Below are positions 1 through 7,553 of a DNA stretch of 49,167 nucleotides, one piece after another. The notes below the pieces were generated by a model. The model was not told the DNA's origin, made no database searches, and was given only the letters and a program-made list of their open reading frames with translations. Position 1 is the stretch's first letter; every line of letters begins with the position of its first letter. This DNA comes from Pseudomonas sp. Irchel s3h14. Its GTDB lineage: Bacteria; Pseudomonadota; Gammaproteobacteria; Pseudomonadales; Pseudomonadaceae. Both the position numbers and the translations under genes were made by a program. Location of the stretch: positions 1 to 49,167 of the forward strand of contig NZ_FYDJ01000031.1 of NCBI RefSeq assembly GCF_900187425.1, read 5' to 3'.

Positions 1-44
1 TTGAAAAGGTCGCCGAGGTCGAGCAGGTCCTGTTGAACAGACAT
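1..44 (-). CDS. Possible 5' end of an unidentified gene, cut by the window edge
   Basis: An open frame starts at an ATG at position 44 and runs leftward out of the window, reading MSVQQDLLDLGDLF. Its codons end mostly in G or C, as in the real genes here. The upstream sequence is a perfect hairpin (51-78) whose arm contains a weak CGGA in place of a ribosome binding site. A plus-strand frame also stays open through this stretch and stops at 116, but its codons become atypical after position 38. I cannot name the product and cannot fully exclude the plus-strand reading. Confidence 0.3.
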   Translation of the reverse strand, partial: MSVQQDLLDLGDLF

Positions 45-46
45 AA

Positions 47-80
47 AAAATCCGATGCCAGAGGTCTGGCATCGGATTTT
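47..80. terminator. Perfect hairpin flanked by A and T runs
   Basis: A 14-bp perfect inverted repeat with a two-base loop (left arm AATCCGATGCCAGA) is flanked by A6 on the left and T4 on the right. It has the form of a bidirectional intrinsic terminator; the longer T run belongs to the minus strand. It lies directly against the possible ATG at 44, so it may instead be a leader hairpin. Confidence 0.6.
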
Positions 81-118
81 CGGATAAGCCCGGCTTTGAC
101 TCAAATGCTTAAGTGAAC

Positions 119-150
119 AGCATTACGCAGTGATGCGGGCCTTTTTTTGT
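119..150 (+). terminator. Intrinsic terminator-like hairpin
   Basis: GCATTAC pairs with GTGATGC (one G-T pair) around a 3-base loop, followed by GGGCC and a run of seven T. It would end a plus-strand transcript entering from the left edge of the window. Confidence 0.45.
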
Positions 151-179
151 CTGCTGATTTTTGTGGTGTGCTTGAGGGC

Positions 180-248
180 CTCTTCGCGAGCAAGCCCGCT
201 CCCACATTGGAATGCATTCCCCCTGTGGGAGCGGGCTTGCTCGCGAAG
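180..248. repeat. REPIN, family 1 (TTCGCGAGCAAGCCCGCTCC type)
   Basis: Two copies of the REP unit TTCGCGAGCAAGCCCGCTCC face each other around about 20 bases. The same pair occurs at 8221, 13487, 21288 and 33801. It lies downstream of tpm. Confidence 0.85.
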
Positions 249-270
249 GGGCCAGCACAAACAACACCTT

Positions 271-927
271 TTACCGGCTGGAAACCCGATAAACCCGCTC
301 TTCAAGCCGCGTAACACCGCTTTCCAGGAACTTCCAGCTTTCGCCCAGAACGTCCTGGTCCTCCAGAATCTTCAACTCCCACGAAGCACCGAACAACCGC
401 TGCACTTCGTCATCCAGCACTGCAAAGGGCGGTCCCTCCATTTGCGCCTGGTCGTAATCCAGGGTAATCAGCAGCCCCAGCGAATCCTTCGGCACAATCC
501 GCTTCAGATGCTCGGCGTATTGCTCCCGCATCTTCGGTGGCAAGGCGATCAACGCAGCGCGGTCGTACAGCGCACTGCAATCGGCGACATCGCCGGCCGT
601 CAACGCGAAGAAATCACCACACCAGATCTCGATCGAGCCCGCCCGATAGACGGTGAAGGGGCCTTGGTCGCTGACGTCCGGATCAAATTGATGCTCGTGG
701 AAAAAGTCTTCCACCGCTTTTTCCGACAACTCGACGCCCAGCACCTCGTGACCGCATTTCGCCAGCCACAGCAGATCCAGGCTTTTGCCACATAGCGGCA
801 CCAGTACGCGCGCCCCCTCTTCCAGGCCCAGCTGCGGCCAGTACCGTTGCAGATATGGATTCACTTCCGGCAGGTGGAAGCCGATCTGATTCGACGTCCA
901 CCGCTTGTGCCAAAACTCCGGCTGCAT
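271..927 (-). CDS. tpm: Thiopurine S-methyltransferase
   Basis: This 218-residue cytosolic enzyme transfers methyl groups from S-adenosylmethionine to thiopurines; in pseudomonads the family is also linked to methylation of selenium and tellurium compounds. The N-terminus MQPEFWHKRW, the SAM-binding segment VLVPLCGKSLDL near residue 45 and the acidic GVELS strand end are typical of bacterial TPMT, and the length matches the family. The start at 927 is preferred over an in-frame ATG eight codons upstream because the family begins at MQPEFW; GGGAT lies upstream. It is transcribed alone, divergently from the dioxygenase at 1031, and is followed by a REPIN. Confidence 0.92.
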   Translation of the reverse strand: MQPEFWHKRWTSNQIGFHLPEVNPYLQRYWPQLGLEEGARVLVPLCGKSLDLLWLAKCGHEVLGVELSEKAVEDFFHEHQFDPDVSDQGPFTVYRAGSIEIWCGDFFALTAGDVADCSALYDRAALIALPPKMREQYAEHLKRIVPKDSLGLLITLDYDQAQMEGPPFAVLDDEVQRLFGASWELKILEDQDVLGESWKFLESGVTRLEERVYRVSSR

Positions 928-1030
928 AATTAATCCCGAAAATTCGATCAAAAGACCCTAAAACTTATATTAGATTTAGATCAATGATCTGACTGAAGAT
1001 GATGCCATCTTACCCCTCAGGAGCTCATTC

Positions 1031-1798
1031 ATGTTCCCCAGCCTGTACATATCCCATGGCTCGCCCATGTTGGCACTGGAACCGGGCGCCAGCGGGCCCG
1101 CCCTCGCTCGCCTGGCTGCAGAATTGCCGAAACCCAACGCCATCGTAATTGTATCTGCGCATTGGGAAAGCAATGAGTTACTGGTCAGCGGCAATCCCCA
1201 GCCTGAAACCTGGCATGACTTCGGCGGCTTTCCGCAGGCGCTATTCGACGTGCAATACCCGGCGCCCGGCAATCCACAATTGGCCGCAGAGGTTGTCGAA
1301 CTGCTGAAGAGCGATGGCCTGCCCGCACGCATCGACGCCGAACGGCCGTTCGACCATGGTGTCTGGGTGCCCTTGTCATTGATGTATCCACAAGCCGACA
1401 TCCCCGTGGTGCAAGTTTCGCTACCCACCCGCGGCGGCCCGGCCCTGCAAACCCGCGTCGGTCATGCCTTGGCCAGTCTGCGCGAACACGGCGTGCTGCT
1501 GATCGGTTCCGGGAGCATCACCCACAACCTGCGCGAACTGGACTGGCACGCAGGCCCGGAAAGCGTCGAACCCTGGGCCCAGGCATTTCGTGACTGGATG
1601 ATCGAAAAACTCGCTGCCAACGACGAAACCGCGTTGCACGATTACCGTCAGCAAGCACCGAATGCCGTACGCAACCATCCAAGTGATGAACATTTGTTGC
1701 CTTTGTATTTTGCCCACGGCGCCGGAGGACATTTCAGCGTGGCCCACAAGGGATTCACCATGGGGGCCTTGGGCATGGACATATACCGCTTCGGATAA
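1031..1798 (+). CDS. DODA-type extradiol ring-cleavage dioxygenase (YgiD/LigB family)
   Basis: The product has 255 residues and belongs to class III extradiol dioxygenases, the group that includes 4,5-DOPA dioxygenase and E. coli YgiD. Candidate metal and active-site histidines are visible at H9 (YISHGSP), H44 (SAHWES), H109 (FDHGVW), H165 (GSITHNL) and H216 (NHPSDEH). The fold is cytosolic, with no signal peptide. AGGAG at 1019-1023 fixes the start. The natural substrate cannot be read from the sequence; catechol-type ring opening is inferred from the family. It is divergent from tpm and converges with the GntR gene. Confidence 0.88.
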   Translation: MFPSLYISHGSPMLALEPGASGPALARLAAELPKPNAIVIVSAHWESNELLVSGNPQPETWHDFGGFPQALFDVQYPAPGNPQLAAEVVELLKSDGLPARIDAERPFDHGVWVPLSLMYPQADIPVVQVSLPTRGGPALQTRVGHALASLREHGVLLIGSGSITHNLRELDWHAGPESVEPWAQAFRDWMIEKLAANDETALHDYRQQAPNAVRNHPSDEHLLPLYFAHGAGGHFSVAHKGFTMGALGMDIYRFG

Positions 1799-1829
1799 CG
1801 TAAAAACTCACAGTGTGTGGCGGCCAGGT

Positions 1830-2543
1830 TCAGACGACATCGACCCCGACATGAATCGCATCGTGCCGCCAAAACTCCAGATCACAATCGATCAACCGCT
1901 CATGTTGATCGTAATTGACCCGAGCTATGCGCAACCCAGGACTCCCCACCGACACCCGTAAAGCCGCCGCCGCATCCACCGACAACGCCGTTGGCACAAT
2001 CTCGAAACGCACCCGCCCATAGTGCAAGTCGTAATGCCGCGCATACAGCTCGGTAATCGACTGATTCAAATCGAAATCCAGAATCCCCGGAAAAAACTGC
2101 GGATTCAAATAGTGCTCCACATACAACACCAGCCGCTCATCAATCCGCCGTGCCCGGCAAATCTGAATCACGCTGGACAACGCCGGCAACTGCAACCAGG
2201 CACAGACCGCTGCCGACGCCGGTTGCAACCGCGCTGAAATCACCTCGGTGGACGGCACTCGCCCCTGTGCACTGACCATTGCGTGAAAGTGACTGCGCTG
2301 CATCAGGTTGTAGGCCAGTCGCGGTGGCGACACGAACCAGCCACGGCGCTCCTCCCGATAAATCTGCCCCTGGGCTTCCAACTGTAACAACGCTTCACGC
2401 ACGGTGATCCGCGTGGTCCCGAACAACTCACTGAGCTTGCGCTCGGCCGGCAGTTTGCTCCCGGGCGCCAACAGGCCATGGTCGAGCTGTTCCTGCAGAA
2501 CCTGCCCGATGGCTGTCACCGCTTTGGTTGTCTCGATGCGCAT
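1830..2543 (-). CDS. GntR/HutC-family regulator with UTRA ligand domain
   Basis: The protein has 237 residues. The N-terminal winged helix (about residues 5-70) contains the GntR signature LPAERKLSELFGTTRITVREAL, shown here only as a pattern. It is followed by a UTRA effector-binding domain (about 90-235). The ATG at 2543 is preceded by an AGG with 8-base spacing; a TTG one codon earlier is possible. It is divergent from the organophosphorus transport genes that begin at 2893, and two HutC-type dyads lie in the shared intergenic region, so it is probably the local repressor. The effector is likely the imported compound or a breakdown product. This is inference from context. Confidence 0.88.
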   Translation of the reverse strand: MRIETTKAVTAIGQVLQEQLDHGLLAPGSKLPAERKLSELFGTTRITVREALLQLEAQGQIYREERRGWFVSPPRLAYNLMQRSHFHAMVSAQGRVPSTEVISARLQPASAAVCAWLQLPALSSVIQICRARRIDERLVLYVEHYLNPQFFPGILDFDLNQSITELYARHYDLHYGRVRFEIVPTALSVDAAAALRVSVGSPGLRIARVNYDQHERLIDCDLEFWRHDAIHVGVDVV

Positions 2544-2556
2544 CAACGTTACCTAT

Positions 2557-2570
2557 CTGGACTAGACCAG
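2557..2570. promoter_or_regulatory. Candidate operator for the UTRA regulator
   Basis: CTGGACTAGACCAG is an imperfect palindrome. Eleven of twelve bases match TGGTCTAGACCA, the known operator core of the NagR/DasR branch of the HutC family. It lies 14 bases upstream of the regulator's ATG, where a bound protein could autorepress. Confidence 0.5.
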
Positions 2571-2638
2571 CACTGTTTCGGGGCGGAACCGCGATTCAAA
2601 TCGGTTCCCTCAACTCCCGACAAGCCTAGGCACTGCAC

Positions 2639-2656
2639 ATGACTGACAGATGACAA
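2639..2656 (-). promoter_or_regulatory. PhoB-box-like direct repeat
   Basis: Read on the minus strand this is TTGTCAT-CTGT-CAGTCAT: two 7-mers, each matching CTGTCAT at 6 of 7 bases, with the 11-base period of a Pho box. Ten bases further on lies TAGGCT, a weak -10. It would put the regulator gene, and perhaps the divergent operon, under phosphate-starvation control. Confidence 0.45.
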
Positions 2657-2835
2657 AGCCGCCGAACGGTTGATCCAGACGCCTGCAATTTCACGGCCAA
2701 GTCCTTTTATATCAGCCTTTTAGCCATGGTCTACGCTTACTCCGAAGCCTGAGCATTGCAGCTCAAAAAATATAGGCCGACCAGTCGTCGACATCAAAAT
2801 GTCATCAGAGGCGCCTAAATTGGCTCAGGTATTGC

Positions 2836-2847
2836 TGACCTAGACCA
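2836..2847. promoter_or_regulatory. Second candidate UTRA-regulator operator
   Basis: TGACCTAGACCA matches TGGTCTAGACCA at 10 of 12 positions and lies 45 bases upstream of the binding-protein start codon, in the probable promoter or 5' leader. Confidence 0.42.
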
Positions 2848-2892
2848 ACACAACCGCAATCGCAGCGTTGAAAACGCCCAAAGGAGCTTCGG

Positions 2893-3963
2893 ATGAAACA
2901 GCTTTTCCTGGCCTCACTGTTAGGCTCGACCATTGCCATGTGCACCGCCGCGATGGCGGCTGATACCGATTTGAAAACCCTGGAAGCCGCGGCCAAAGCG
3001 GAAGGTGAGGTCAACAGCGTCGGCATGCCCGACAACTGGGCCAACTGGAAAGGCACCTGGGATGACCTGGCCAAGAACTACGGCCTGAAACACATCGACA
3101 CCGACATGAGCTCGGCCCAGGAAATCGCCAAGTTCGCCGCTGAAAAAGACAACGCCACTGCCGATATCGGTGATGTCGGTGCCGCGTTCGGTCCGATCTC
3201 GGTGAAGCAAGGCGTTGTACAACCTTACAAGCCAAGCACCTGGGATCAGATCCCGAGCTGGGCAAAGGATAAGGACGGCAACTGGGCGCTCGCCTACACC
3301 GGCACCATCGCGTTCATCGTCAACAAAAAGTTGCTGCACGGCTCCGACGCTCCGACCAAATGGGCTGACCTCAAGGACGGCAAATACAAAGTGTCCATCG
3401 GTGATGTGAGCACCGCGGCCCAAGCCGCCAACGGTGTTCTGGCTGCCGCGCTCGCCAACGGCGGCAATGAGAAAAACCTCCAGCCAGCGCTGGATCTGTT
3501 TTCCGAGATCGCCAAGCAAGGCCGCCTGTCGATGGCCAACCCGACAATTGCCACCATGGAAAAGGGTGAAATCGAAGTCGGCGTGGTCTGGGACTTCAAC
3601 GGCCTGAGCTACAAGGCCAAAATGGCCAACCCGGATGACTACACCGTGCTGATTCCATCCGATGGTTCGGTGATCTCCGGTTACACCACCATCATCAACA
3701 AGTACGCCAAGCACCCGAACGCCGCCAAACTGGCCCGCGAATACATCTTCAGCGACGCCGGCCAGATCAATCTGGCGCGCGGCAACGCCCGTCCGATCCG
3801 CGCCGAGCATCTGACCCTGCCGCCTGAGGTTCAGGCCCAGTTGCTGCCTAACGAGCAGTACAAAAAGGTCACGCCGATCAAAGACGCCGACGCATGGGAA
3901 AAGACCTCCAAAGCCCTTCCTCAGAAGTGGCAGGAAGAAGTCATCGTCAATATGAAGCAATGA
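2893..3963 (+). CDS. Periplasmic substrate-binding protein of a 2-aminoethylphosphonate-type ABC importer
   Basis: The 356-residue precursor has a clear signal peptide (hydrophobic core 4-20, cleavage near CTAAMA-AD at 22-23). The mature part is a family 1 bacterial extracellular solute-binding protein of the Fe3+/polyamine/phosphonate type. The start is set by AAGGAG at 2881-2886. It is the first gene of an operon with a phosphodiesterase, two permeases, an ATPase and a HAD phosphatase, which points to an organophosphorus ligand. Relatives are usually annotated as putative 2-aminoethylphosphonate binding proteins; the true ligand is unknown. A REP hairpin directly behind the gene may stabilise its mRNA and raise its level over the downstream genes, as known for other binding proteins. 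Confidence 0.85.
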   Translation: MKQLFLASLLGSTIAMCTAAMAADTDLKTLEAAAKAEGEVNSVGMPDNWANWKGTWDDLAKNYGLKHIDTDMSSAQEIAKFAAEKDNATADIGDVGAAFGPISVKQGVVQPYKPSTWDQIPSWAKDKDGNWALAYTGTIAFIVNKKLLHGSDAPTKWADLKDGKYKVSIGDVSTAAQAANGVLAAALANGGNEKNLQPALDLFSEIAKQGRLSMANPTIATMEKGEIEVGVVWDFNGLSYKAKMANPDDYTVLIPSDGSVISGYTTIINKYAKHPNAAKLAREYIFSDAGQINLARGNARPIRAEHLTLPPEVQAQLLPNEQYKKVTPIKDADAWEKTSKALPQKWQEEVIVNMKQ

Positions 3964-3973
3964 TGCAACCCTC

Positions 3974-4060
3974 GTAGGAGCAAGGCTCGCCCGCGATGGC
4001 TTCACCTCGGTCACCAGACAGACCGGGTTGCCTGCATCGCGAGCAAGCTTTGCTCCTACA
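3974..4060. repeat. REPIN, family 2 (GTAGGAGCAAGGCTTGC type)
   Basis: Two facing REP units, GTAGGAGCAAGGCTCGCCCG and the reverse of GTAGGAGCAAAGCTTGCTCG, frame about 40 bases between the binding-protein and phosphodiesterase genes. The same family occurs at 29813 and 32312. Confidence 0.8.
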
Positions 4061-4097
4061 GGTGTTTCGAATTTCTGTTTAGCGGAGTTCCAGCCCT

Positions 4098-4904
4098 ATG
4101 AAGCACAACGTCATCCTTGTCGTGCTCGACGGCCTCAATTACGAGGTCGCCCGTCACGCCATGGGGCACCTGCAGGCTTACGTTGGCGCAGGACGCGCGG
4201 CGCTCTACAAACTGGAGTGCGAACTGCCTGCCCTGTCCCGACCACTTTACGAGTGCATCCTGACCGGCGTCACGCCGATCGACAGTGGCATCGTTCACAA
4301 CAACGTCTCGCGCCTGTCCAACCAGCGCAGCATCTATCACTACGCCAGCGATGCCGGCCTTGTAACCGCGGCCGCGGCCTATCACTGGGTCAGTGAGCTG
4401 TATAACCGTTCGCCGTTTGTGGCCGCGCGGGATCGACACACCGACGCCCCGAACCTGCCAATCCAGCACGGTCATTTCTACTGGAGCGATCACTACCCGG
4501 ACTCGCACCTGTTCGCCGACGCCGAAAACCTGCGCCTGCGTCATGCGCCGAACTTTTTACTGGTCCACCCCATGAACATCGACGACGCCGGGCACAAGCA
4601 CGGCCTCGACACCCCGCAATACCGCAACAGCGCCCGTTTCGCCGACATTTTTCTGGCCGACTATCTGCAAACCTGGCTTGACGGCGGGTATCAGGTGCTG
4701 GTGACCGCCGACCATGGCATGAACAACGATCGCTCCCACAACGGCCTGCTGCCGGAAGAACGCGAGGTGCCGCTGTTCGTCCTCGGCGATGCCTTCAGCT
4801 TCAATGCCAACGCCGCACCGAAACAGACTGAAATCTGCGGCACCGTCTGCGAACTATTGGGTGTGGCCCACGACAAACCTGTGTGCCGGGAGCTGCTCAA
4901 GTGA
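4098..4904 (+). CDS. Alkaline-phosphatase-superfamily phosphodiesterase (type I PDE/nucleotide pyrophosphatase-like)
   Basis: This 268-residue protein has no signal peptide, so it should act in the cytosol. Conserved metal-site elements are visible in order: D11 (VVLDGLN), a candidate nucleophile S47 (ALSRP), D162/D163 and H166 (NIDDAGHKHG), D205-H206 (TADHGMN) and H214. This matches the NPP/phosphonoacetate-hydrolase branch of the superfamily, though it is shorter than phosphonoacetate hydrolases. Lying between the binding protein and the permeases, it probably opens an imported phosphodiester or phosphonate. The product could then go to the HAD phosphatase at 7554. The substrate is inferred from context only. 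Confidence 0.82.
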   Translation: MKHNVILVVLDGLNYEVARHAMGHLQAYVGAGRAALYKLECELPALSRPLYECILTGVTPIDSGIVHNNVSRLSNQRSIYHYASDAGLVTAAAAYHWVSELYNRSPFVAARDRHTDAPNLPIQHGHFYWSDHYPDSHLFADAENLRLRHAPNFLLVHPMNIDDAGHKHGLDTPQYRNSARFADIFLADYLQTWLDGGYQVLVTADHGMNNDRSHNGLLPEEREVPLFVLGDAFSFNANAAPKQTEICGTVCELLGVAHDKPVCRELLK

Positions 4905-5746
4905 ACACCATGACGCGCGGAAAATGGCTGGCAGCCTTGTGTCTGGTGCCTTTTGCACTGTTCTTTATTGTGTTCCAGATCGCCCCGCTGTCCTGGGTGA
5001 TGATCAACAGCCTGCAATCGGAAGAGTTCGGCTGGGGCATTGCCAATTTCACCAGGATCTTCAATTCGAAGTTCTATCTGCAGGCGATCCAGTTCAGCCT
5101 CGAGATCAGCTTCTGGTCCAGCGCGTTCGGGATCATCATCGCGGTGCTCGGCGCCTACTCCCTGCGCCGGGTCGACTCGAAGCTGCGCAACTTCGTCAAC
5201 GCCTTTGCCAACATGACCAGCAACTTTTCCGGCGTGCCTTTGGCCTTCGCGTTCATCATTCTGCTGGGCTTCAACGGCAGCTTCACCATCATGCTCAAGC
5301 AGGCCGGGATCATTCAGGACTTCAACCTGTATTCGAAAACCGGGCTGATCATTCTCTATACCTACTTCCAGATTCCGCTGGGCGTTCTGCTGCTCTACCC
5401 GGCCTTTGATGCCCTGCGCGAAGACTGGCGTGAATCCGCCTCGCTGCTCGGCGCCAACGGCTGGCAGTACTGGCGGCACATCGGTTTGCCAGTGCTGACC
5501 CCGGCGCTGCTCGGTACGTTTGTGATCCTGCTGGCCAACGCCCTGGGCGCGTACGCCACGGTGTATGCCCTGACCACCGGCAACTTCAACGTGCTGACAA
5601 TCCGCATTGCGGCGATGGTTTCCGGCGACATTTCCCTTGATCCGAACCTCGCCAGTGCCCTGGCTGTGGTGCTGGTGGCGTTGATGACCCTGGTGACCAT
5701 CGTGCATCAGCTGCTGTTGAAGAGGAGCTACCATGTCTCGCGCTGA
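4901..5746 (+). CDS. ABC importer permease, first subunit
   Basis: This inner-membrane permease has about 281 residues, six predicted membrane segments and a typical EAA loop (ESASLLGANGWQYWRHIGLP, around residue 180) that docks to the ATPase. The GTG at 4901 is chosen because it overlaps the preceding stop (GTGA) and has CGGGAG at 4887-4892; an ATG at 4910 is the alternative. It pairs with the next gene to form the membrane channel. Confidence 0.9.
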   Translation: MNTMTRGKWLAALCLVPFALFFIVFQIAPLSWVMINSLQSEEFGWGIANFTRIFNSKFYLQAIQFSLEISFWSSAFGIIIAVLGAYSLRRVDSKLRNFVNAFANMTSNFSGVPLAFAFIILLGFNGSFTIMLKQAGIIQDFNLYSKTGLIILYTYFQIPLGVLLLYPAFDALREDWRESASLLGANGWQYWRHIGLPVLTPALLGTFVILLANALGAYATVYALTTGNFNVLTIRIAAMVSGDISLDPNLASALAVVLVALMTLVTIVHQLLLKRSYHVSR

Positions 5747-6533
5747 ACTGGGCCCCGTCGGCATCTACCACCGGGTGGTGGTGTATTTGCTGTTTGGCAT
5801 ACTGTTGCTGCCGTTGCTCGGGACGCTGATCTACTCGATCTCCAGCAGTTGGTCGGCGACCATTATGCCCAGCGGCTTCACCGTTAAATGGTACGTGGAG
5901 CTGTGGAGCGATCCGCGGTTTCTCCATTCGTTCGGCCAATCGCTGCTGGTCTGCGTCGGCGCGCTGATTCTGTCGGTGGTGCTGATTCTGCCGTTGCTGT
6001 TTGTGGTGCATTACCACTTCCCGAAACTCGATGCGCTGATGAACATCCTGATCCTGTTGCCCTTCGCGGTGCCGCCGGTGGTGTCGTCGGTGGGTCTGTT
6101 GCAGCTTTACGGTTCCGGGCCGTTCGCGATGGTCGGGACGCCGTGGATTCTGATCGGTTGCTACTTCACCGTGGCGCTGCCGTTCATGTACCGGGCAATC
6201 ACCAACAACCTGCAAGCGATCAACCTGCGCGACCTGATGGACTCCGCCCAACTGCTCGGTGCCAGCACCTGGCAAGCGGCGTTCCTGGTGGTGCTGCCAA
6301 ACTTGCGCAAAGGTTTGATGGTGGCGTTGCTGCTGTCGTTCTCGTTCCTGTTCGGTGAGTTCGTGTTCGCCAACATCCTCGTCGGGACCCGCTACGAAAC
6401 CCTGCAGGTCTACCTCAACAACATGCGTAACAGCAGCGGCCACTTCACCAGTGCGGTGGTGATTTCCTACTTCTTCTTTGTGCTGGTTCTGACCTGGGCT
6501 GCCAATATCTTGAACAAGGACAAAAGCGAATGA
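5733..6533 (+). CDS. ABC importer permease, second subunit
   Basis: This 266-residue inner-membrane protein has six predicted membrane segments and an EAA-type loop (DSAQLLGASTWQAAFLVVLP) near residue 175. Its start overlaps the first permease by 14 bases and has a strong AGAGGAG site. The overlap suggests translational coupling and a 1:1 heterodimer with the first permease. It belongs to the same permease family as the spermidine/putrescine and 2-AEP importers. Confidence 0.9.
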   Translation: MSRAELGPVGIYHRVVVYLLFGILLLPLLGTLIYSISSSWSATIMPSGFTVKWYVELWSDPRFLHSFGQSLLVCVGALILSVVLILPLLFVVHYHFPKLDALMNILILLPFAVPPVVSSVGLLQLYGSGPFAMVGTPWILIGCYFTVALPFMYRAITNNLQAINLRDLMDSAQLLGASTWQAAFLVVLPNLRKGLMVALLLSFSFLFGEFVFANILVGTRYETLQVYLNNMRNSSGHFTSAVVISYFFFVLVLTWAANILNKDKSE

Positions 6534-7519
6534 GCTATGTCAGCGTCCAACACCTGCAAAAAAACTATTCAGGCACCCCTGTATTCAGCGACATCAACTG
6601 TGAAATCCATAAGGGCGAGTTCGTCACTCTCCTCGGCCCGTCCGGTTGCGGCAAGTCCACACTGCTACGTTGCATCGCCGGGCTGACCTCGGTGGATGGC
6701 GGCAAGATCCTGCTCGATGGCGCCGACCTCGTGCCATTGAGCCCGCAGAAACGCGGGATCGGCATGGTGTTCCAGAGCTACGCACTGTTTCCGAACATGA
6801 CTGTTGAGCAGAACGTTGCCTTTGGTTTGCGCATGCAGAAGGTCAACGCAGACGACAGCCATAAGCGTGTTGCCGAAGTACTGAAACTGGTGGAACTCAA
6901 CGATTTCGCCGCGCGTTATCCGCATCAACTGTCCGGCGGCCAATGCCAGCGAGTCGCCCTCGCCCGCTCGTTGGTGACCCGACCTCGCCTGTTGTTGCTG
7001 GATGAACCGCTGTCGGCCCTGGATGCGCGGATTCGCAAGCACTTGCGCGAACAGATCCGTCAGATCCAGCGCGAACTCGGCTTGACCACGATCTTCGTCA
7101 CTCACGATCAGGAAGAAGCCCTGACCATGTCCGACCGAATTTTCTTGATGAATCAGGGAAAGATCGTACAAAGCGGCGACGCCCAGACCCTTTACACCGC
7201 ACCCATCGATTTCTTTGCCGCAGGTTTCATCGGCAACTACAACCTGCTGGACGCCGACAGCGCCACAAAACTGCTGCAGCGACCGATTACCCACCGCATC
7301 GCGATTCGCCCGGAAGCCATCGAGCTGAGCCTCAACGGCGAACTCGACGCACAAATCCGCAGCCACAGCCTGTTGGGCAACGTGATTCGCTACCGGGTCG
7401 AAGCCCGGGGCGTGGAATTGGTGGTGGATGTGCTGAACCGCTCGGCGGCCGATCTGCATCCCGATGGTCAGCGTCTGGCGCTTTCCATCGATCCTACGGC
7501 CCTGTGTGAGGTAGCCTGA
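6530..7519 (+). CDS. ABC importer ATP-binding subunit
   Basis: This 329-residue cytosolic ATPase energises the importer. It shows Walker A GPSGCGKST (36-44), Q-loop Q82, signature LSGGQ (134-138) followed by an unusual C139 where most relatives have Q, Walker B LLLLDEP (154-160), D-loop SALD and switch H192. The C-terminal 90 residues form the TOBE-like domain typical of the PotA/FbpC group. It overlaps the second permease by 4 bases (ATGA). Relatives are called 2-aminoethylphosphonate ATP-binding proteins; the substrate here is not proven. Confidence 0.9.
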   Translation: MSYVSVQHLQKNYSGTPVFSDINCEIHKGEFVTLLGPSGCGKSTLLRCIAGLTSVDGGKILLDGADLVPLSPQKRGIGMVFQSYALFPNMTVEQNVAFGLRMQKVNADDSHKRVAEVLKLVELNDFAARYPHQLSGGQCQRVALARSLVTRPRLLLLDEPLSALDARIRKHLREQIRQIQRELGLTTIFVTHDQEEALTMSDRIFLMNQGKIVQSGDAQTLYTAPIDFFAAGFIGNYNLLDADSATKLLQRPITHRIAIRPEAIELSLNGELDAQIRSHSLLGNVIRYRVEARGVELVVDVLNRSAADLHPDGQRLALSIDPTALCEVA

Positions 7520-7553
7520 TGACTTTGCTGATGTTGAAGAGAGAACCGCACTG

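Larger units (their letters stand above)
2544..2892. promoter_or_regulatory. Divergent control region of the organophosphorus locus
   Basis: This 349-base gap between the regulator and the binding-protein gene contains no gene. It holds a near-palindromic operator (2557-2570), a hairpin-forming inverted repeat built on GGAACCG/CGGTTCC (2585-2608), a PhoB-box-like repeat (2639-2656), a half operator TGGTCTA (2727-2733), a second operator (2836-2847) and the ribosome binding site AAGGAG (2881-2886). Confidence 0.6.

Noticed and set aside
123..317. Short frames made of REPIN sequence
   Set aside because: Frames here and at the other REPINs consist mainly of the translated palindrome and have no ribosome site.
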